A DNA stretch of 64,000 nt from Citrobacter freundii ATCC 8090 = MTCC 1658 = NBRC 12681 (GCF_011064845.1 NZ_CP049015.1:4588001-4652000), one strand, 5' to 3'; numbered from the stretch's first letter, positions 10,856 through 22,794 are shown. Notes: a model not told the origin generated them from the letters alone. Program-made: numbers and translations.

Positions 10856-11344
10856 CTATTTACGCCCCGGTTTTCCGTCGTGTGATCCGAAAAACTGCGG
10901 CGGATGGTCGACCCAGCGATCCTCACGTGTAGCGGCATAGACCGGGTTAAGCGGATAATAAATGCGGTTATATTTTTTGTTCGCCTCACCCACGACTAAC
11001 AGACGCACCTCTTCACTGGTGTTATTGATAAAGGTATGGCACACGCCTGTACCTGCCGGGAAACCGACGCTGTCGCCCGGCTCTAGCTTCCATAAATACC
11101 CGTTAATCCAGGCCTCAGGATAACCTTCCAGCACATAGATAAACTCTTCCTCATCGCTTTCAGCGTGCGGGTACGACGTGCGCCGACCCGGCGGCAGGCG
11201 TTCATGATGAATGCCGAGTCGTCCTAACCCCAACTTGCGGGCAAGCGGCGCGCCAATAGCAAATAGCTCATCGCTGTCGGGATAAGTGGAGTCATCAGCC
11301 CCCTCAACCTCACGCCAGTGGCGAATACAATCGGGTCTTTTCAT
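10856..11344 (-). CDS. Cupin-domain protein of unknown substrate
   Basis: A 162-residue single-domain cupin. The start at 11344 (MKRPDCIRHW) has GGAAAA upstream; the longer frame would run across the divergent zur start. Cupin motif 1 appears as SYPHAESDEEEFIYVLEG and motif 2 as GDSVGFPAGTGVCHTFINN. The metal ligands are therefore mostly present, though motif 1 has a single clear histidine. It has no signal peptide, so it is cytosolic. E. coli K-12 has no gene between dusA and zur. Sharing a promoter region with zur raises the possibility of zinc-linked expression, but no Zur box is evident. The substrate is unknown. Confidence 0.8.
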   Translation of the reverse strand: MKRPDCIRHWREVEGADDSTYPDSDELFAIGAPLARKLGLGRLGIHHERLPPGRRTSYPHAESDEEEFIYVLEGYPEAWINGYLWKLEPGDSVGFPAGTGVCHTFINNTSEEVRLLVVGEANKKYNRIYYPLNPVYAATREDRWVDHPPQFFGSHDGKPGRK

Positions 11345-11459
11345 GGTTATTTTCCAGTATTGCGATGCGTCAGGTATAGCACACCGCGGTGGATCTCGGC
11401 GTTTTAAGCAGAACATGTTAAAGTAAGGGATTAACCTTCCACGCAAATCGAGGCGCCAA

Positions 11460-11978
11460 ATGGACAAAACCACTACGCAAGAGTTATTGGCTCAAGCTGA
11501 AAAACTCTGTGCGCAACGCAACGTGCGGCTTACGCCACAGCGTCTCGAAGTGTTGCGCCTGATGAGCCTGCAGGAAGGGGCTATCAGCGCCTATGACCTG
11601 CTCGACCTGTTGCGGGAAACCGAGCCACAGGCCAAGCCGCCAACCGTGTATCGTGCGCTCGATTTTCTGCTGGAACAAGGATTTGTGCATAAGGTGGAAT
11701 CCACCAACAGCTATGTCCTTTGCCATCTGTTCGATCAGCCAACCCACAGTTCCGCGATGTTCATTTGTGACCGCTGTGGTGTGGTAAAAGAAGAGTGCGC
11801 AGAAGGTGTGGAAGACATCATGCATACGCTGGCGGCCAAAATGGGCTTTGCTCTGCGACATAATGTTATTGAAGCACACGGACTATGTCCGGCCTGTGTA
11901 GAAGTTGAGTCATGCCGCCATCCTGGCGAGTGCCAGCATGACCATACGATTCAGGTGAAGAAGAAAGTGGGGCGCTAG
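11460..11978 (+). CDS. zur: Zinc uptake regulator Zur
   Basis: Zur is a Fur-family repressor that with zinc shuts off znuABC and alternative ribosomal proteins. It has 172 residues. The winged helix includes VRLTPQRLEVLRLM (22-35) and PPTVYRALDFL (60-70). The structural zinc site uses Cys103/Cys106 (FICDRCG) and Cys143/Cys146 (HGLCPACVE), and extra C-terminal Cys/His residues lie in SCRHPGECQHDH. It is near identical to E. coli Zur. It is divergent from the cupin gene. Downstream lies only a weak hairpin (11988-12011) before convergent yjbJ. Confidence 0.97.
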   Translation: MDKTTTQELLAQAEKLCAQRNVRLTPQRLEVLRLMSLQEGAISAYDLLDLLRETEPQAKPPTVYRALDFLLEQGFVHKVESTNSYVLCHLFDQPTHSSAMFICDRCGVVKEECAEGVEDIMHTLAAKMGFALRHNVIEAHGLCPACVEVESCRHPGECQHDHTIQVKKKVGR

Positions 11979-12026
11979 GTAAGCGGGAGAGCGTACATCC
12001 TTGTACTCTCAGGAGGGAGGGGTTAA

Positions 12027-12236
12027 TTACCAGCGGTAATCATTACGTTTTTCCCAATCGTTAACTTCTTTCTCCGCCTGATCTTTCGCGTAACCGTAAC
12101 GCTCCTGGACTTTACCGACCAGTTGGTCACGTTTACCTTCAATGACCGTCATATCATCATCGGTCAGTTTGCCCCATTGCTCTTTCACTTTACCTTTAAA
12201 CTGCTTCCAGTTGCCGCCGACTTCGTCTTTATTCAT
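12027..12236 (-). CDS. yjbJ: CsbD-family stress protein YjbJ
   Basis: A 69-residue, very hydrophilic CsbD-family protein, abundant under stress in E. coli; its molecular function is unknown. The start at 12236 (MNKDEVGGNWKQFKGKVKEQ) matches E. coli YjbJ and sits 7 bases after GAGGA; an ATG one codon upstream is possible. The family pattern is GNWKQFKGKVKEQWGKLTDD followed by EGKRDQLVGKVQERYG. It is predicted helical and cytosolic. The 130 bp between it and dinF contain its promoter, not resolved here. Confidence 0.92.
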   Translation of the reverse strand: MNKDEVGGNWKQFKGKVKEQWGKLTDDDMTVIEGKRDQLVGKVQERYGYAKDQAEKEVNDWEKRNDYRW

Positions 12237-12372
12237 CATCAAGTCCTCATCGTTAGGTTGTGAATAGCGAGAGTGCCATGTCCAGACACATGCTGTTTTT
12301 GCTGGACGTGAGAATAAGTGTAGTCAGTGATTCTGGGTTTTATTTACTATTCGGAATTTTTAACCATCCAGA

Positions 12373-13692
12373 TTAGGCAAACCAGGTTCCATTACGCCAG
12401 TGACGCCGCCAGATAAAGGCCAGCGACAGCCCGCGCAACGCGAGGAAAACGGTTAACGCCAGCCACAAACCATGATTTCCCAGCCACGGCAACGTCAGGA
12501 GCGTTAAGGCGAATCCCACTGCGGCAACGGCCATACTGTTGCGCATTTCTGCAGCCCGCGTCGCGCCAATAAACATTCCGTCGAGCAGATAACACCAGAC
12601 ACCCACCAGCGGTAACACCACCTGCCAGAAGAGATAGCGATCGGCCAGTAGTTGGATTTGCGGCAGCGAGGTCAGTAGCGCAACAATCTGCTCGCCAAAC
12701 AGGGCATAAACCAGCGAAAACAGAATAGCCACAATACCGGACTGCCGACAGGCCGCCCGCCAGACGTCCAGTAACTGGCTACCATCTCGCGCCCCATAGG
12801 CCTGGCCCGAATGCGCTTCCACGGCATAGGCAAATCCATCCAGCGCGTAGGCGGTAAAGGTTAGCAGGGTCATCAGAACGGCATTAACCGCAATAATATC
12901 GCCTCCCAGACGTGCACCCAGCACCGTGATAGCGCCAAAACAGAGCTGCAGCAGCAGCGAGCGCAACATGATGTCACGGTTAAGCGCCAGCAAACGACGG
13001 AAGTTGCCACGCCACGCCTGCTTCAGCATTGCCAGCGATATTCCGCGCATATGCAGGACTTTGCGCACCATCATCAGGCCGATCAGTAAGGTGGCATATT
13101 CAGCAATCACCGTCGCCAGTGCCGCACCTTGCACGTTCATATGCAGGCCCATCACCAGCCATAAATCGAGCACAATGTTAAGAATATTGCCAACAATCAA
13201 CAGGATAACCGGCGCACGCGCATACTGAACGCCAAGCAGCCAGCCGAGCAGCACCAGATTAGCCAGCGAGGCGGGTGCGCTGAGCCAGCGGATTTCAAGG
13301 AAACGCCGGGCTTGTTCCAGTACCGCTTTACTTCCCCCGACAATATGCAGCGCTACATCGATAATCGGCGTACGAAACAGTGCGATAAGCAACCCCGCTC
13401 CCAGCGCCAGCATTAGCGGCTGCACCAGTGCGCGCGCCAGCGCCTGTGGATTTTTCGCACCAAATGCCTGGGCAGTAAGACCCGTGGTGCTCATGCGCAG
13501 AAAAAGCAGCAGCATAAAGAGAAAACTGGTTGCCGTAGCACCAACCGCAACACCGCCAAGATAGACCGGACTATCCAGATGACCAATCACCGCGGTGTCC
13601 ACCAGTCCCAGCAGGGGAACGGTGATATTGGAGAAGATCATCGGTAAGGCGAGGTGCCAGAGTGCTTTATCAGAGGAGGTAAAGAAAGGCAT
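12373..13692 (-). CDS. dinF: MATE-family efflux protein DinF
   Basis: DinF is a multidrug and toxic-compound extrusion transporter of the inner membrane with about 12 helices in two related halves. The 439-residue product starts MPFFTSSDKALWHLALPMIFSN and keeps the usual MATE core (LGLVDTAVIGHLDS in the first helix pair, then GVAVGATATSFLFML). It lies 70 bp downstream of lexA on the same strand with no terminator between, so it is the second gene of the SOS-induced lexA-dinF operon. Confidence 0.95.
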   Translation of the reverse strand: MPFFTSSDKALWHLALPMIFSNITVPLLGLVDTAVIGHLDSPVYLGGVAVGATATSFLFMLLLFLRMSTTGLTAQAFGAKNPQALARALVQPLMLALGAGLLIALFRTPIIDVALHIVGGSKAVLEQARRFLEIRWLSAPASLANLVLLGWLLGVQYARAPVILLIVGNILNIVLDLWLVMGLHMNVQGAALATVIAEYATLLIGLMMVRKVLHMRGISLAMLKQAWRGNFRRLLALNRDIMLRSLLLQLCFGAITVLGARLGGDIIAVNAVLMTLLTFTAYALDGFAYAVEAHSGQAYGARDGSQLLDVWRAACRQSGIVAILFSLVYALFGEQIVALLTSLPQIQLLADRYLFWQVVLPLVGVWCYLLDGMFIGATRAAEMRNSMAVAAVGFALTLLTLPWLGNHGLWLALTVFLALRGLSLAFIWRRHWRNGTWFA

Positions 13693-13762
13693 ACAGGAAA
13701 GCCTGATGAAAAGAAGTGAAAACTAACTGTGGCGCAGAATGCGCCACAGTATTAATACATGA

Positions 13763-14371
13763 TTACAGCCATTCACCGTTACGAATGACACCTACCGCCA
13801 GCCCTTCAATGGTGAAGCTTTGCTCACGCAGGTCGACAACGATAGGTTTAAATTCGCTATTTTCTGGCAGAAGTTCAACCTTGTTGCCCTGCTTTTTCAG
13901 GCGCTTAACCGTAACTTCGTCATCAATACGGGCAACAACAACCTGTCCGTTACGCACGTCCTGAGTTTTATGCACCGCCAGCAAATCGCCGTCCATAATA
14001 CCGATATCTTTCATCGACATACCGCTGACGCGCAGCAGAAAATCGGCGTTCGGTTTGAACAATGAGGGATCGACCTGGTAGTGGCCTTCGATGTGCTGCT
14101 GCGCCAGAAGTGGCTCGCCTGCCGCCACACGACCGACAAGCGGTAATCCCTCTTCTTCTTCCTGCAGCAGTCTAATACCGCGCGATGCGCCGGAGACAAT
14201 TTCCAGCACACCTTTACGCGCCAGCGCTTTCAGATGTTCTTCAGCGGCATTTGGGGAACGGAACCCCAAACGCTGCGCGATCTCCGCACGCGTCGGTGGC
14301 ATACCTGTCTGGCTGATGTGATCTCTAATGAGATCAAACACCTCTTGCTGCCTGGCCGTTAACGCTTTCAT
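13763..14371 (-). CDS. lexA: LexA SOS repressor
   Basis: LexA represses the SOS regulon and cleaves itself when RecA filaments form on single-stranded DNA. The 202-residue product has the N-terminal winged helix (residues 1-69; [24 protein letters not shown] is the recognition region), the cleavage bond Ala84-Gly85 in RVAAGEPLL, and the Ser119/Lys156 catalytic dyad (SGMSM; VTVKRL). Two SOS boxes lie just upstream, so it autoregulates, and dinF follows in the same operon. Confidence 0.99.
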   Translation of the reverse strand: MKALTARQQEVFDLIRDHISQTGMPPTRAEIAQRLGFRSPNAAEEHLKALARKGVLEIVSGASRGIRLLQEEEEGLPLVGRVAAGEPLLAQQHIEGHYQVDPSLFKPNADFLLRVSGMSMKDIGIMDGDLLAVHKTQDVRNGQVVVARIDDEVTVKRLKKQGNKVELLPENSEFKPIVVDLREQSFTIEGLAVGVIRNGEWL

Positions 14372-14379
14372 TCCGCCCC

Positions 14380-14416
14380 CTGGGTGTATATACAGTTATG
14401 CTGTGAGTATATACAG
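14380..14416 (-). promoter_or_regulatory. Two LexA (SOS) boxes
   Basis: Two sixteen-base SOS boxes precede lexA: CTGGGTGTATATACAG at 14380-14395 and CTGTGAGTATATACAG at 14401-14416, with 5 bp between. Both fit CTG-N10-CAG with a TA-rich centre. The arrangement is that of E. coli lexA and explains autoregulation of lexA-dinF. Confidence 0.95.
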
Positions 14417-14480
14417 CTAAAGGTGATTTTGGAACCGCAAACTGCACAAAAAGCAGGAGATTTATGAAGATGTGGAATCC

Positions 14481-14849
14481 TTATCGCAAATGCGACCACA
14501 ACAGGATGCCCCAGGTAATCAGAGCGACAAAAATAGACAACAATACCGCCGCCGACCCCATATCTTTCGCCCGGCCGGAAAGTTCGTGATACTCAGAGCC
14601 TATACGGTCAACTACCGCCTCAATCGCACTGTTGAGGATTTCAACGATCATCACCAGCATCACGGAACCAATCAACAGCACGCGAGTAATCGCATCGACG
14701 TCCAGCCAGCAGGCGATAGCTACGCCCAGCAGTACGGCAACGCTTTCCTGGCGGAATGCCGCCTCATTGATCCATGCGGCGCGAAAACCTTTCCAGGAAT
14801 AGCCTGCAGCTTTGATAATTCGGGTGAATCCAGTGGTATTATTGGCCAT
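14481..14849 (-). CDS. dgkA: Diacylglycerol kinase DgkA
   Basis: DgkA is the small trimeric inner-membrane kinase that phosphorylates diacylglycerol released by membrane-derived oligosaccharide synthesis. The 122-residue protein starts at 14849 (MANNTTGFTRI), with a surface helix (AAWINEAAFRQE) and three membrane helices. The conserved active-site stretch EILNSAIEAVVDRIG is intact, as is GRAKDMGSAAV. It is divergent from plsB, which makes the upstream phospholipid precursor; 171 bp separate them and hold both promoters. Confidence 0.97.
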   Translation of the reverse strand: MANNTTGFTRIIKAAGYSWKGFRAAWINEAAFRQESVAVLLGVAIACWLDVDAITRVLLIGSVMLVMIVEILNSAIEAVVDRIGSEYHELSGRAKDMGSAAVLLSIFVALITWGILLWSHLR

Positions 14850-15020
14850 CAAAAAGAACCTTTTTACATTATTAGCGTCAATGTCATTGTAACGTTACCC
14901 CGTTTGTTTCAGGGTGTGGCAAAGCAGCGCGAAGTATGACGGGATACCACAGAAATTCACTAAACTTTCTGATATCCTTGCAGCGCATTTGCATTATTAA
15001 CCAGAGGCTTTACATCGTTT

Positions 15021-17441
15021 ATGTCCGGCTGGCCACGAATTTACTACAAATTACTGAATTTACCATTAAGCGTCCTGGTAAAAAGCAAGTCTATTCCGGC
15101 AGAACCTGCCCCGGAATTGGGACTCGATACGTCTCGTCCCATTATGTACGTCCTACCGTACAATTCAAAAGCAGACTTGCTGACGCTGCGTGCCCAATGT
15201 CTGGTGCACGATCTCCCCGATCCCCTGGAACCGCTGGAGATAGACGGGACTTTACTGCCGCGCTACGTGTTTATTCACGGCGGCCCGCGTGTGTTCACCT
15301 ATTACACGCCAAAAGAAGAGTCCATCAAGCTGTTCCATAACTATCTCGACTTACATCGCAGCAATCCAGACCTGGATGTGCAGATGGTGCCGGTTTCGGT
15401 GATGTTTGGCCGTGCGCCAGGGCGTGAAAAAGGTGAAGTTAATCCGCCGTTACGTATGCTAAACGGCGTACAGAAATTCTTTGCGGTTTCATGGCTGGGT
15501 CGCGACAGTTTTGTCCGCTTCTCCCCGTCGGTCTCTCTGCGTCGTATGGCGGATGAACACGGTACGGATAAGATCATTGCCCAGAAGCTGGCACGCGTGG
15601 CGCGTATGCACTTTGCTCGCCAGCGTCTGGCCGCTGTCGGCCCGCGCCTCCCTGCCCGCCAGGATCTGTTTAATAAACTGTTAGCTTCAAAAGCGATCGC
15701 TCGCGCGGTAGAAGATGAAGCGCGCAGTAAAAAAATCTCCCACGAAAAAGCGCAGCAAAATGCCATTGCGCTGATGGAAGAGATTGCCGCCAACTTCTCC
15801 TACGAAATGATCCGTTTGACGGACCGTATCCTGGGCTTTACCTGGAACCGTCTGTATCAGGGGATTAACGTTCATAATGCGGAGCGTGTACGCCAGTTGG
15901 CGCACGATGGGCATGAAATCGTGTACGTTCCGTGCCACCGCAGCCATATGGACTATATGCTGCTGTCGTACGTTCTGTACCACCAGGGTCTGGTTCCGCC
16001 GCACATCGCAGCCGGTATCAACCTGAATTTCTGGCCAGCGGGTCCGATTTTCCGTCGTCTGGGCGCATTCTTTATTCGTCGTACCTTCAAGGGCAACAAG
16101 CTCTACTCCACCGTATTCCGCGAATATCTGGGCGAGTTGTTCAGCCGCGGCTACTCGGTTGAGTACTTTGTCGAGGGTGGACGTTCACGTACTGGTCGTT
16201 TGCTCGACCCTAAAACCGGCACCCTGTCGATGACTATTCAGGCGATGCTGCGCGGCGGTACGCGTCCTATTACTCTCGTACCGATCTACATCGGCTACGA
16301 GCACGTAATGGAAGTGGGCACCTACGCCAAAGAGCTGCGTGGCGCGACGAAAGAGAAAGAAAGTCTGCCACAAATGCTGCGTGGCTTAAGCAAGCTGCGC
16401 AACCTGGGTCAGGGCTACGTCAACTTTGGTGAACCAATGCCATTGATGACTTACCTCAACCAGCATGTGCCAGAATGGCGTGAATCTATCGATCCTATCG
16501 AGTCTATCCGTCCGGCCTGGCTGACGCCGACGGTGAATAACATTGCCGCCGATCTGATGGTGCGCATTAACAACGCTGGCGCGGCCAACGCCATGAACCT
16601 GTGTTGTACCGCGCTGTTGGCTTCCCGCCAGCGCTCTCTGACCCGTGAACAGTTAACCGAGCAGCTCGACTGCTACCTGAGCCTGCTGCGCAACGTGCCG
16701 TACGCGGCGGACTCAACCGTTCCTGCGCAAAGTGCCAGTGAACTGATCGACCACGCCTTGCAGATGAACAAGTTTGAGGTCGAGAAAGACACCATCGGTG
16801 ACATCATTATTCTGCCGCGCGAGCAGGCGGTCTTGATGACGTACTACCGCAATAACATTGCGCATATGCTGGTTCTGCCTTCGTTGATGGCAGCCATTGT
16901 GACTCAGCATCGTCGTATTTCACGCGTCGCGCTACAGCAGCATATTGATGCGTTGTACCCGATGCTGAAAGCCGAGTTGTTCCTGCGCTGGGAGCGCGAT
17001 GAGCTTGCCGGGGTGATTGACGAACTGGCCAGCGAAATGCAGCGCCAGGGGCTGATTACTCTACAGGATGGCGAGCTGCATATTAATCCTGCCCGCTCCC
17101 GTACGCTGCAGCTGTTGGCTGCGGGTGCTCGCGAGACGTTGCAACGCTACGCCATCACCTTCTGGCTACTGAGCGCCAACCCGTCGATCAACCGTGGCAC
17201 GCTGGAGAAAGAGAGCCGCACCGTGGCACAACGCCTCTCAGTGCTGCACGGCATTAACGCGCCGGAATTCTTCGATAAAGCGGTGTTCAGCTCTCTGGTG
17301 CTGACGCTGCGTGACGAGGGATTCATCAGCGATACCGGGGATGCCGAGCCGGAAGAGACGATGAAGATCTATCAGATGCTGGCCGAACTGGTGACGTCGG
17401 ATGTCCGTCTGACCATCGAGAGTGCCACACAGGGCGAGTAA
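15021..17441 (+). CDS. plsB: Glycerol-3-phosphate acyltransferase PlsB
   Basis: PlsB is a membrane-bound enzyme that makes lysophosphatidic acid from glycerol-3-phosphate and acyl-CoA or acyl-ACP, the first step of phospholipid synthesis. The 806-residue protein has the H-X4-D catalytic motif in CHRSHMDY (about residues 303-312), then GAFFIRR, the substrate-binding [11 protein letters not shown] and the late PIYIGYE. The length is one residue short of E. coli PlsB at the C-terminus (...SATQGE). A bidirectional terminator follows. Confidence 0.98.
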   Translation: MSGWPRIYYKLLNLPLSVLVKSKSIPAEPAPELGLDTSRPIMYVLPYNSKADLLTLRAQCLVHDLPDPLEPLEIDGTLLPRYVFIHGGPRVFTYYTPKEESIKLFHNYLDLHRSNPDLDVQMVPVSVMFGRAPGREKGEVNPPLRMLNGVQKFFAVSWLGRDSFVRFSPSVSLRRMADEHGTDKIIAQKLARVARMHFARQRLAAVGPRLPARQDLFNKLLASKAIARAVEDEARSKKISHEKAQQNAIALMEEIAANFSYEMIRLTDRILGFTWNRLYQGINVHNAERVRQLAHDGHEIVYVPCHRSHMDYMLLSYVLYHQGLVPPHIAAGINLNFWPAGPIFRRLGAFFIRRTFKGNKLYSTVFREYLGELFSRGYSVEYFVEGGRSRTGRLLDPKTGTLSMTIQAMLRGGTRPITLVPIYIGYEHVMEVGTYAKELRGATKEKESLPQMLRGLSKLRNLGQGYVNFGEPMPLMTYLNQHVPEWRESIDPIESIRPAWLTPTVNNIAADLMVRINNAGAANAMNLCCTALLASRQRSLTREQLTEQLDCYLSLLRNVPYAADSTVPAQSASELIDHALQMNKFEVEKDTIGDIIILPREQAVLMTYYRNNIAHMLVLPSLMAAIVTQHRRISRVALQQHIDALYPMLKAELFLRWERDELAGVIDELASEMQRQGLITLQDGELHINPARSRTLQLLAAGARETLQRYAITFWLLSANPSINRGTLEKESRTVAQRLSVLHGINAPEFFDKAVFSSLVLTLRDEGFISDTGDAEPEETMKIYQMLAELVTSDVRLTIESATQGE

Positions 17442-17446
17442 GCATT

Positions 17447-17480
17447 AAAAAACCGGTCGAAATGACCGGTTTTTATTTTG
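17447..17480. terminator. Bidirectional terminator between plsB and ubiA
   Basis: The stem AAAACCGGTC-gaaat-GACCGGTTTTT (about 17449-17474) is flanked by an A-run and a T-run. It can end transcription from both convergent genes. Confidence 0.9.
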
Positions 17481-17495
17481 CAGGCTAAGCCAAAC

Positions 17496-18368
17496 TCAAA
17501 AGTGCCAGTAGCTCATCGCCAGTCCTAAGAACAGTACCAGGCCTACATAGTTATTGTTCATAAACGCTTTAAAACAGGCATCACGTTCACGATTAACAAT
17601 CAGCTTCTGCTGATACGCAAACAGCGCGCCCGCCACCAGCAGAGACCAGTAATAGCCCATCCCCAACCCGTTTAACCACCCCACCAGCGCCATCAGCGCC
17701 AGCACACCGACCTGCAGAATACCAATAATGAGTTTGTCGTTCTGGCCGAACAGGATCGCGGTCGATTTAATGCCAATCTTCAGGTCATCATCCCGATCAA
17801 CCATCGCATACTGTGTATCATAGGCCACCGCCCAGAGAATGTTGGCGAGGAACATCAGCCAGCAGCTCAGTGGTACAGACTCGCTCACGGCGGCAAACGC
17901 CATCGGTATAGACCAGCCAAACGCCGCGCCCAGCACCACCTGCGGCAGATGCGTGTAGCGTTTCATGAAGGGATAGACCCACGCCAGCGCTAGCGCCGCA
18001 ACGGACAACAAAATGGTCATCGTGTTGAGCGTCAAAACCAGCAGGAAGGCGAGCAACACCAATACGACGAACAGCGTTCGGGCTTCTTTTTCGGTGACAG
18101 CACCGCTCGGCAGCGGTCGATTCGCGGTGCGTTTAACGTGTCCGTCAAACTTCCTGTCGGCATAATCATTTACCACACATCCAGCGGCGCGCATTAACCA
18201 AACGCCGGCGACAAATACCGCCAGGATCCACAGTTGCGGCATGCCTGGGGTCGCCACCCACAATGCCCATAGCGTTGGCCAGAGCAGCAGTAAGGCGCCG
18301 ATCGGCTTATCCGTACGCATCAAGCGGTGAAACGCCAGCAGCTTATTCTGCGTCAGACTCCACTCCAT
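17496..18368 (-). CDS. ubiA: 4-hydroxybenzoate octaprenyltransferase UbiA
   Basis: UbiA is an integral membrane prenyltransferase that attaches octaprenyl to 4-hydroxybenzoate in ubiquinone synthesis. The 290 residues hold about nine hydrophobic helices and the two aspartate-rich, magnesium-diphosphate-binding motifs: NDYADRKFD (first third) and [12 protein letters not shown] (middle). It lies 13 bp after ubiC on the same strand, so ubiCA form an operon in which UbiC makes the substrate of UbiA. Confidence 0.97.
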   Translation of the reverse strand: MEWSLTQNKLLAFHRLMRTDKPIGALLLLWPTLWALWVATPGMPQLWILAVFVAGVWLMRAAGCVVNDYADRKFDGHVKRTANRPLPSGAVTEKEARTLFVVLVLLAFLLVLTLNTMTILLSVAALALAWVYPFMKRYTHLPQVVLGAAFGWSIPMAFAAVSESVPLSCWLMFLANILWAVAYDTQYAMVDRDDDLKIGIKSTAILFGQNDKLIIGILQVGVLALMALVGWLNGLGMGYYWSLLVAGALFAYQQKLIVNRERDACFKAFMNNNYVGLVLFLGLAMSYWHF

Positions 18369-18381
18369 CTTTATCTTCCTC

Positions 18382-18879
18382 TTAGTACAACGGCGATGCA
18401 GGCAGAAAAAGCTCGGTAAGCATCAGCGGCTTACCGCTCAGCCGTAGGCGGGAACGACGCCCCCATAGCGCTGCATCGCGGCCAATCTCAATAAAATCTC
18501 GGGTCAATGTCGATGACGTAAACAGGTAGCGTCCGAGCGGGGTTTTCCCCAGGTTCTGTAAGGCCAGTTCTGGGCCGCACAAGGTTGATTCAGGCACCAC
18601 GGTCCGTCCGGCAAGCCAGGGTTCACCATCCGCACATAACAGGATTTCACGTAACCAATAGCGAGACTCTTTAGGCAGCAGCATCAGTTCTTCAGCCACC
18701 TCATTTTGCCCAACAAATCCTTCGCGAAGTAACGTGACGGTAACCTTTTTCCCCTGCAGCTCAAAACGTTTGGTCATGGAATCTTCCAGTAACAACCAGT
18801 CGAGCAGTTGGGGGTCCAGCGCCGGGATCGCATCAAAATAACGCAGCGCACGCAGTTGCGTTAACGCAGGGTGTGGCAT
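18382..18879 (-). CDS. ubiC: Chorismate pyruvate-lyase UbiC
   Basis: UbiC converts chorismate to 4-hydroxybenzoate and pyruvate, the committed step of ubiquinone synthesis. The 165-residue protein keeps the family blocks [40 protein letters not shown] and [12 protein letters not shown]. From memory it is about 85 percent identical to the E. coli protein, with more change than most genes here (for example [16 protein letters not shown]). It is the first gene of ubiCA. The 180-bp gap to malM holds its promoter and the malM terminator. Confidence 0.95.
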   Translation of the reverse strand: MPHPALTQLRALRYFDAIPALDPQLLDWLLLEDSMTKRFELQGKKVTVTLLREGFVGQNEVAEELMLLPKESRYWLREILLCADGEPWLAGRTVVPESTLCGPELALQNLGKTPLGRYLFTSSTLTRDFIEIGRDAALWGRRSRLRLSGKPLMLTELFLPASPLY

Positions 18880-18999
18880 GCCTTACTCTCCGATTTATAA
18901 CCTGAAGGCATTGTATCGCAGAAAATGCATTACGGGGTGAGCAAACACAATTAAGTGATCGTCAGAGCAACATAAGTGTAACAATTAGCACCGAAGGAT

Positions 19000-19026
19000 A
19001 AAAAAAGGTGCGCCAGGAGACGCACC
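19000..19026 (-). terminator. Terminator of malK-lamB-malM
   Basis: On the minus strand the stem GGTGCG-tctcctgg-CGCACC is followed by seven T residues. It closes the maltose operon after malM. Confidence 0.9.
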
Positions 19027-19059
19027 AGTTGTTGCAAAATCAGCACTGCGGGGAGACGT

Positions 19060-20007
19060 TTACCCCTTGCCTTTTACACTGCTGATAAAGGTGGATCGGG
19101 CAGATTTGGATCCCAGACGTTCAGCTTCATCAAGCAGCTTCAGCGCTTTATCGACATCGCCTTTCGCCACGGCATCCTTAATGCCCTGGTTAAAATAACT
19201 TTCCGTGTCATTTAACATCGGCTCACTTTTCTTCACCGGTTGTGGCGCTGGAGCAGCAACGGCTGCCGCCGGAGCCGCATAAGTAACTGCAGGCGCTGCG
19301 GTATTACCCACCGTGACAGGGCCAGGGCCGGATGAGCCAAACAGCGGCCCTACCAGCACGCTGGAGGAGGAACTGGTTTTGACTTTCAGCTTCAGCAGAC
19401 CGTCGGTGGTATGACGGGCGATCGGGTCAGGAATATCCGGAACAGCGTTACCTACACCCTTGGCATAGGCTTTTGCCGGGTCAAGCAGGGTCGTGGTCTG
19501 CTGGAGATCTTTATCTGTGGTAAAGACCAGAACATAGAGCTTTTGCTGGCCCAGCGCTGGCGTCAGACGCATTACGCCTTCCAGACGATCGGCACTCATC
19601 ACGCCGGGTTCCTGGTAGGTGAAATAGCTGCTGGGGAAGAACGCAGATGGCGTCATGTTCTGATCAAGAATTAAAACGTTTGGTGCAAATACACTGGTTT
19701 GTTTGTTGACTTCACTGGTCAGCGTCAGAGTTAACTCACCAATATTCGCGGGTACGCTGTACGCAGCGACTGGGCCAGTAATACCAGCAACATCCAGACG
19801 CTGACCCGCTGTCGCTAGCTGTGTCGACTGGGTTTTGGATTGATCAACCGGCGTCCAGGTTAACTGTTGTAGCGCAGCAGTGGGAATAGCTGGAGCCGCG
19901 GTGGTGTTCTGCGGAACAATATTTACATCGGCCAGGCTGATGCCAGGCGCGCTGGCAAATAACCCTGCAGATAAACAAAGGGCAACGAGACTTTTCTTCA
20001 TTTTCAT
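19060..20007 (-). CDS. malM: Maltose operon periplasmic protein MalM
   Basis: MalM is the last gene of malK-lamB-malM; its product is periplasmic and its exact role is unsettled. The chosen start at 20007 (MKMKKSLVALCLSAGLFASA) has GAGGTG upstream and opens a signal peptide cleaved near ALADV/SLADV. The 315 residues end ...SARSTFISSVKGKG as in E. coli. A Pro/Ala-rich linker (PAAAVAAPAPQPVKK, about residues 250-265) separates the main domain from a helical C-terminal tail. Compared with E. coli the linker is slightly longer. Confidence 0.95.
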   Translation of the reverse strand: MKMKKSLVALCLSAGLFASAPGISLADVNIVPQNTTAAPAIPTAALQQLTWTPVDQSKTQSTQLATAGQRLDVAGITGPVAAYSVPANIGELTLTLTSEVNKQTSVFAPNVLILDQNMTPSAFFPSSYFTYQEPGVMSADRLEGVMRLTPALGQQKLYVLVFTTDKDLQQTTTLLDPAKAYAKGVGNAVPDIPDPIARHTTDGLLKLKVKTSSSSSVLVGPLFGSSGPGPVTVGNTAAPAVTYAAPAAAVAAPAPQPVKKSEPMLNDTESYFNQGIKDAVAKGDVDKALKLLDEAERLGSKSARSTFISSVKGKG

Positions 20008-20072
20008 TGTTATCACCTCAGATAGCATGGGTTCAGCGGTGGCCAGGCAATAGCGCGCTAAACCGTAATCAA

Positions 20073-20090
20073 GAGGGGCTGGCGCCCCTC
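20073..20090 (-). terminator. Hairpin between lamB and malM
   Basis: GAGGGGC-tggc-GCCCCTC is a strong stem followed on the minus strand by TTGATT. It is probably a partial terminator or an mRNA-stabilising hairpin that lowers malM expression relative to lamB. Confidence 0.7.
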
Positions 20091-20120
20091 TTTCGGTCTT
20101 TACGTCAGGTTAGTGCTGAA

Positions 20121-21506
<1,386 letters not shown>

Positions 21507-21554
21507 TTAAACGCTTCACCTTGACGGTTTTGCGCTTTTTTTTAATGGGATACC

Positions 21555-22664
21555 TTAAACACCCGGCTCTTGATGCAACCGACGACATGCACTGCCATCC
21601 TCACGGAACAGATGGCAACGCTCTGGCGGCAGGCCGATAGCGAATGTGGCACCCTCTTCTACCAACACCACGTCGTTCTGGCGGTAAACCAGGTTTTGAC
21701 GGATGGCGGGGATCTGGATATGAATTTGTGTTTCGTGACCAAGCTGCTCGACCACCTGCACTTCACCTTCGAGGGTGACATCGGCGATATCGCTGGGCAG
21801 CAGATGTTCCGGGCGGATACCTAAAGACATGTTGGCACCAACCTGCACCGCATGGCTGTCTACCGGGAGCCATATTTGCTGGCGGTTAGGCAGTTCAACC
21901 TGCACCTGATCGATGGCCGTCCCGGTGACTTTCACCGGCAGGAAGTTCATCTTCGGCGAGCCAATAAACCCGGCAACAAAGCGGTCAGCCGGGTAGTGGT
22001 ATAGCTCCAGCGGTTTACCGACCTGCGCTACGCGACCGGCATCCAGCACCACAATTTTGTCAGCCAGGGTCATCGCTTCGACCTGATCGTGGGTGACGTA
22101 AATCATCGTGCGACCAAGACGTTTATGCAGGCGGGAGATTTCAATACGCATCTGGACGCGCAGCGCGGCGTCGAGGTTTGACAGCGGTTCGTCCAGCAGG
22201 AATACACGCGGTTCGGCGACCAGCGTACGGCCAATCGCCACACGCTGACGTTGTCCGCCGGAAAGCGCTTTTGGTTTACGCTCCAGCAGGTGTGCCAGTT
22301 GCAGAACTTCCGCAACCTGGTTCACACGTTGGTTCATCACCTCTTTTTTCGCCCCGGCCAGTTTGAGGCCGAATGACATGTTTTCCGCGACAGATAAATG
22401 GGGGTATAACGCGTAGGACTGAAAGACCATACCCACACCGCGTTCGGCGGGCGGAATGTCGTTCATCCGGGTCCCCCCGATAAACAAGTCACCACTGGTG
22501 ATGGTTTCAAGCCCGGCGATCATACGCAGCAAGGTCGACTTACCGCAGCCTGACGGTCCGACAAACACCACGAATTCCCCTTCGTGAATGTCGAGATTGA
22601 TATCTTTCGATACCACCACGTCACCCCAGGCTTTTGTTACATTTCGCAGCTGTACGCTCGCCAT
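21555..22664 (-). CDS. malK: Maltose/maltodextrin importer ATPase MalK
   Basis: MalK is the cytoplasmic ATPase of the MalFGK2 importer; its C-terminal domain also binds MalT and the PTS protein EIIA-Glc. The 369-residue protein has Walker [10 protein letters not shown] (about 36-44), signature [13 protein letters not shown], Walker [14 protein letters not shown] and the switch histidine in YVTHDQ. The C-terminal regulatory domain is complete. It is the first gene of malK-lamB-malM and diverges from malEFG across a shared control region. Confidence 0.98.
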   Translation of the reverse strand: MASVQLRNVTKAWGDVVVSKDINLDIHEGEFVVFVGPSGCGKSTLLRMIAGLETITSGDLFIGGTRMNDIPPAERGVGMVFQSYALYPHLSVAENMSFGLKLAGAKKEVMNQRVNQVAEVLQLAHLLERKPKALSGGQRQRVAIGRTLVAEPRVFLLDEPLSNLDAALRVQMRIEISRLHKRLGRTMIYVTHDQVEAMTLADKIVVLDAGRVAQVGKPLELYHYPADRFVAGFIGSPKMNFLPVKVTGTAIDQVQVELPNRQQIWLPVDSHAVQVGANMSLGIRPEHLLPSDIADVTLEGEVQVVEQLGHETQIHIQIPAIRQNLVYRQNDVVLVEEGATFAIGLPPERCHLFREDGSACRRLHQEPGV

Positions 22665-22744
22665 GCCCTTCTCCCTTCGTTACAACCTGTCATCGACAGC
22701 AACATTCATGATGGGCTGACTATGCGCGATCACTTGACTGCGTG

Positions 22745-22794
22745 AATCCTCCACCCCCCGGCTTTTTTATGGGGGAGGAGGCGGGAGGATGAGA
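22745..22794. promoter_or_regulatory. MalT boxes, malK side
   Basis: CCTCCACCCCCC (about 22748-22759), GGGGGAGGAGG (about 22771-22781) and GGGAGGATGAG (about 22783-22793) fit the MalT box GGGGATGAGG on both strands. Spacing and sequence agree with the divergent malK-malE control region of E. coli. Confidence 0.8.
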
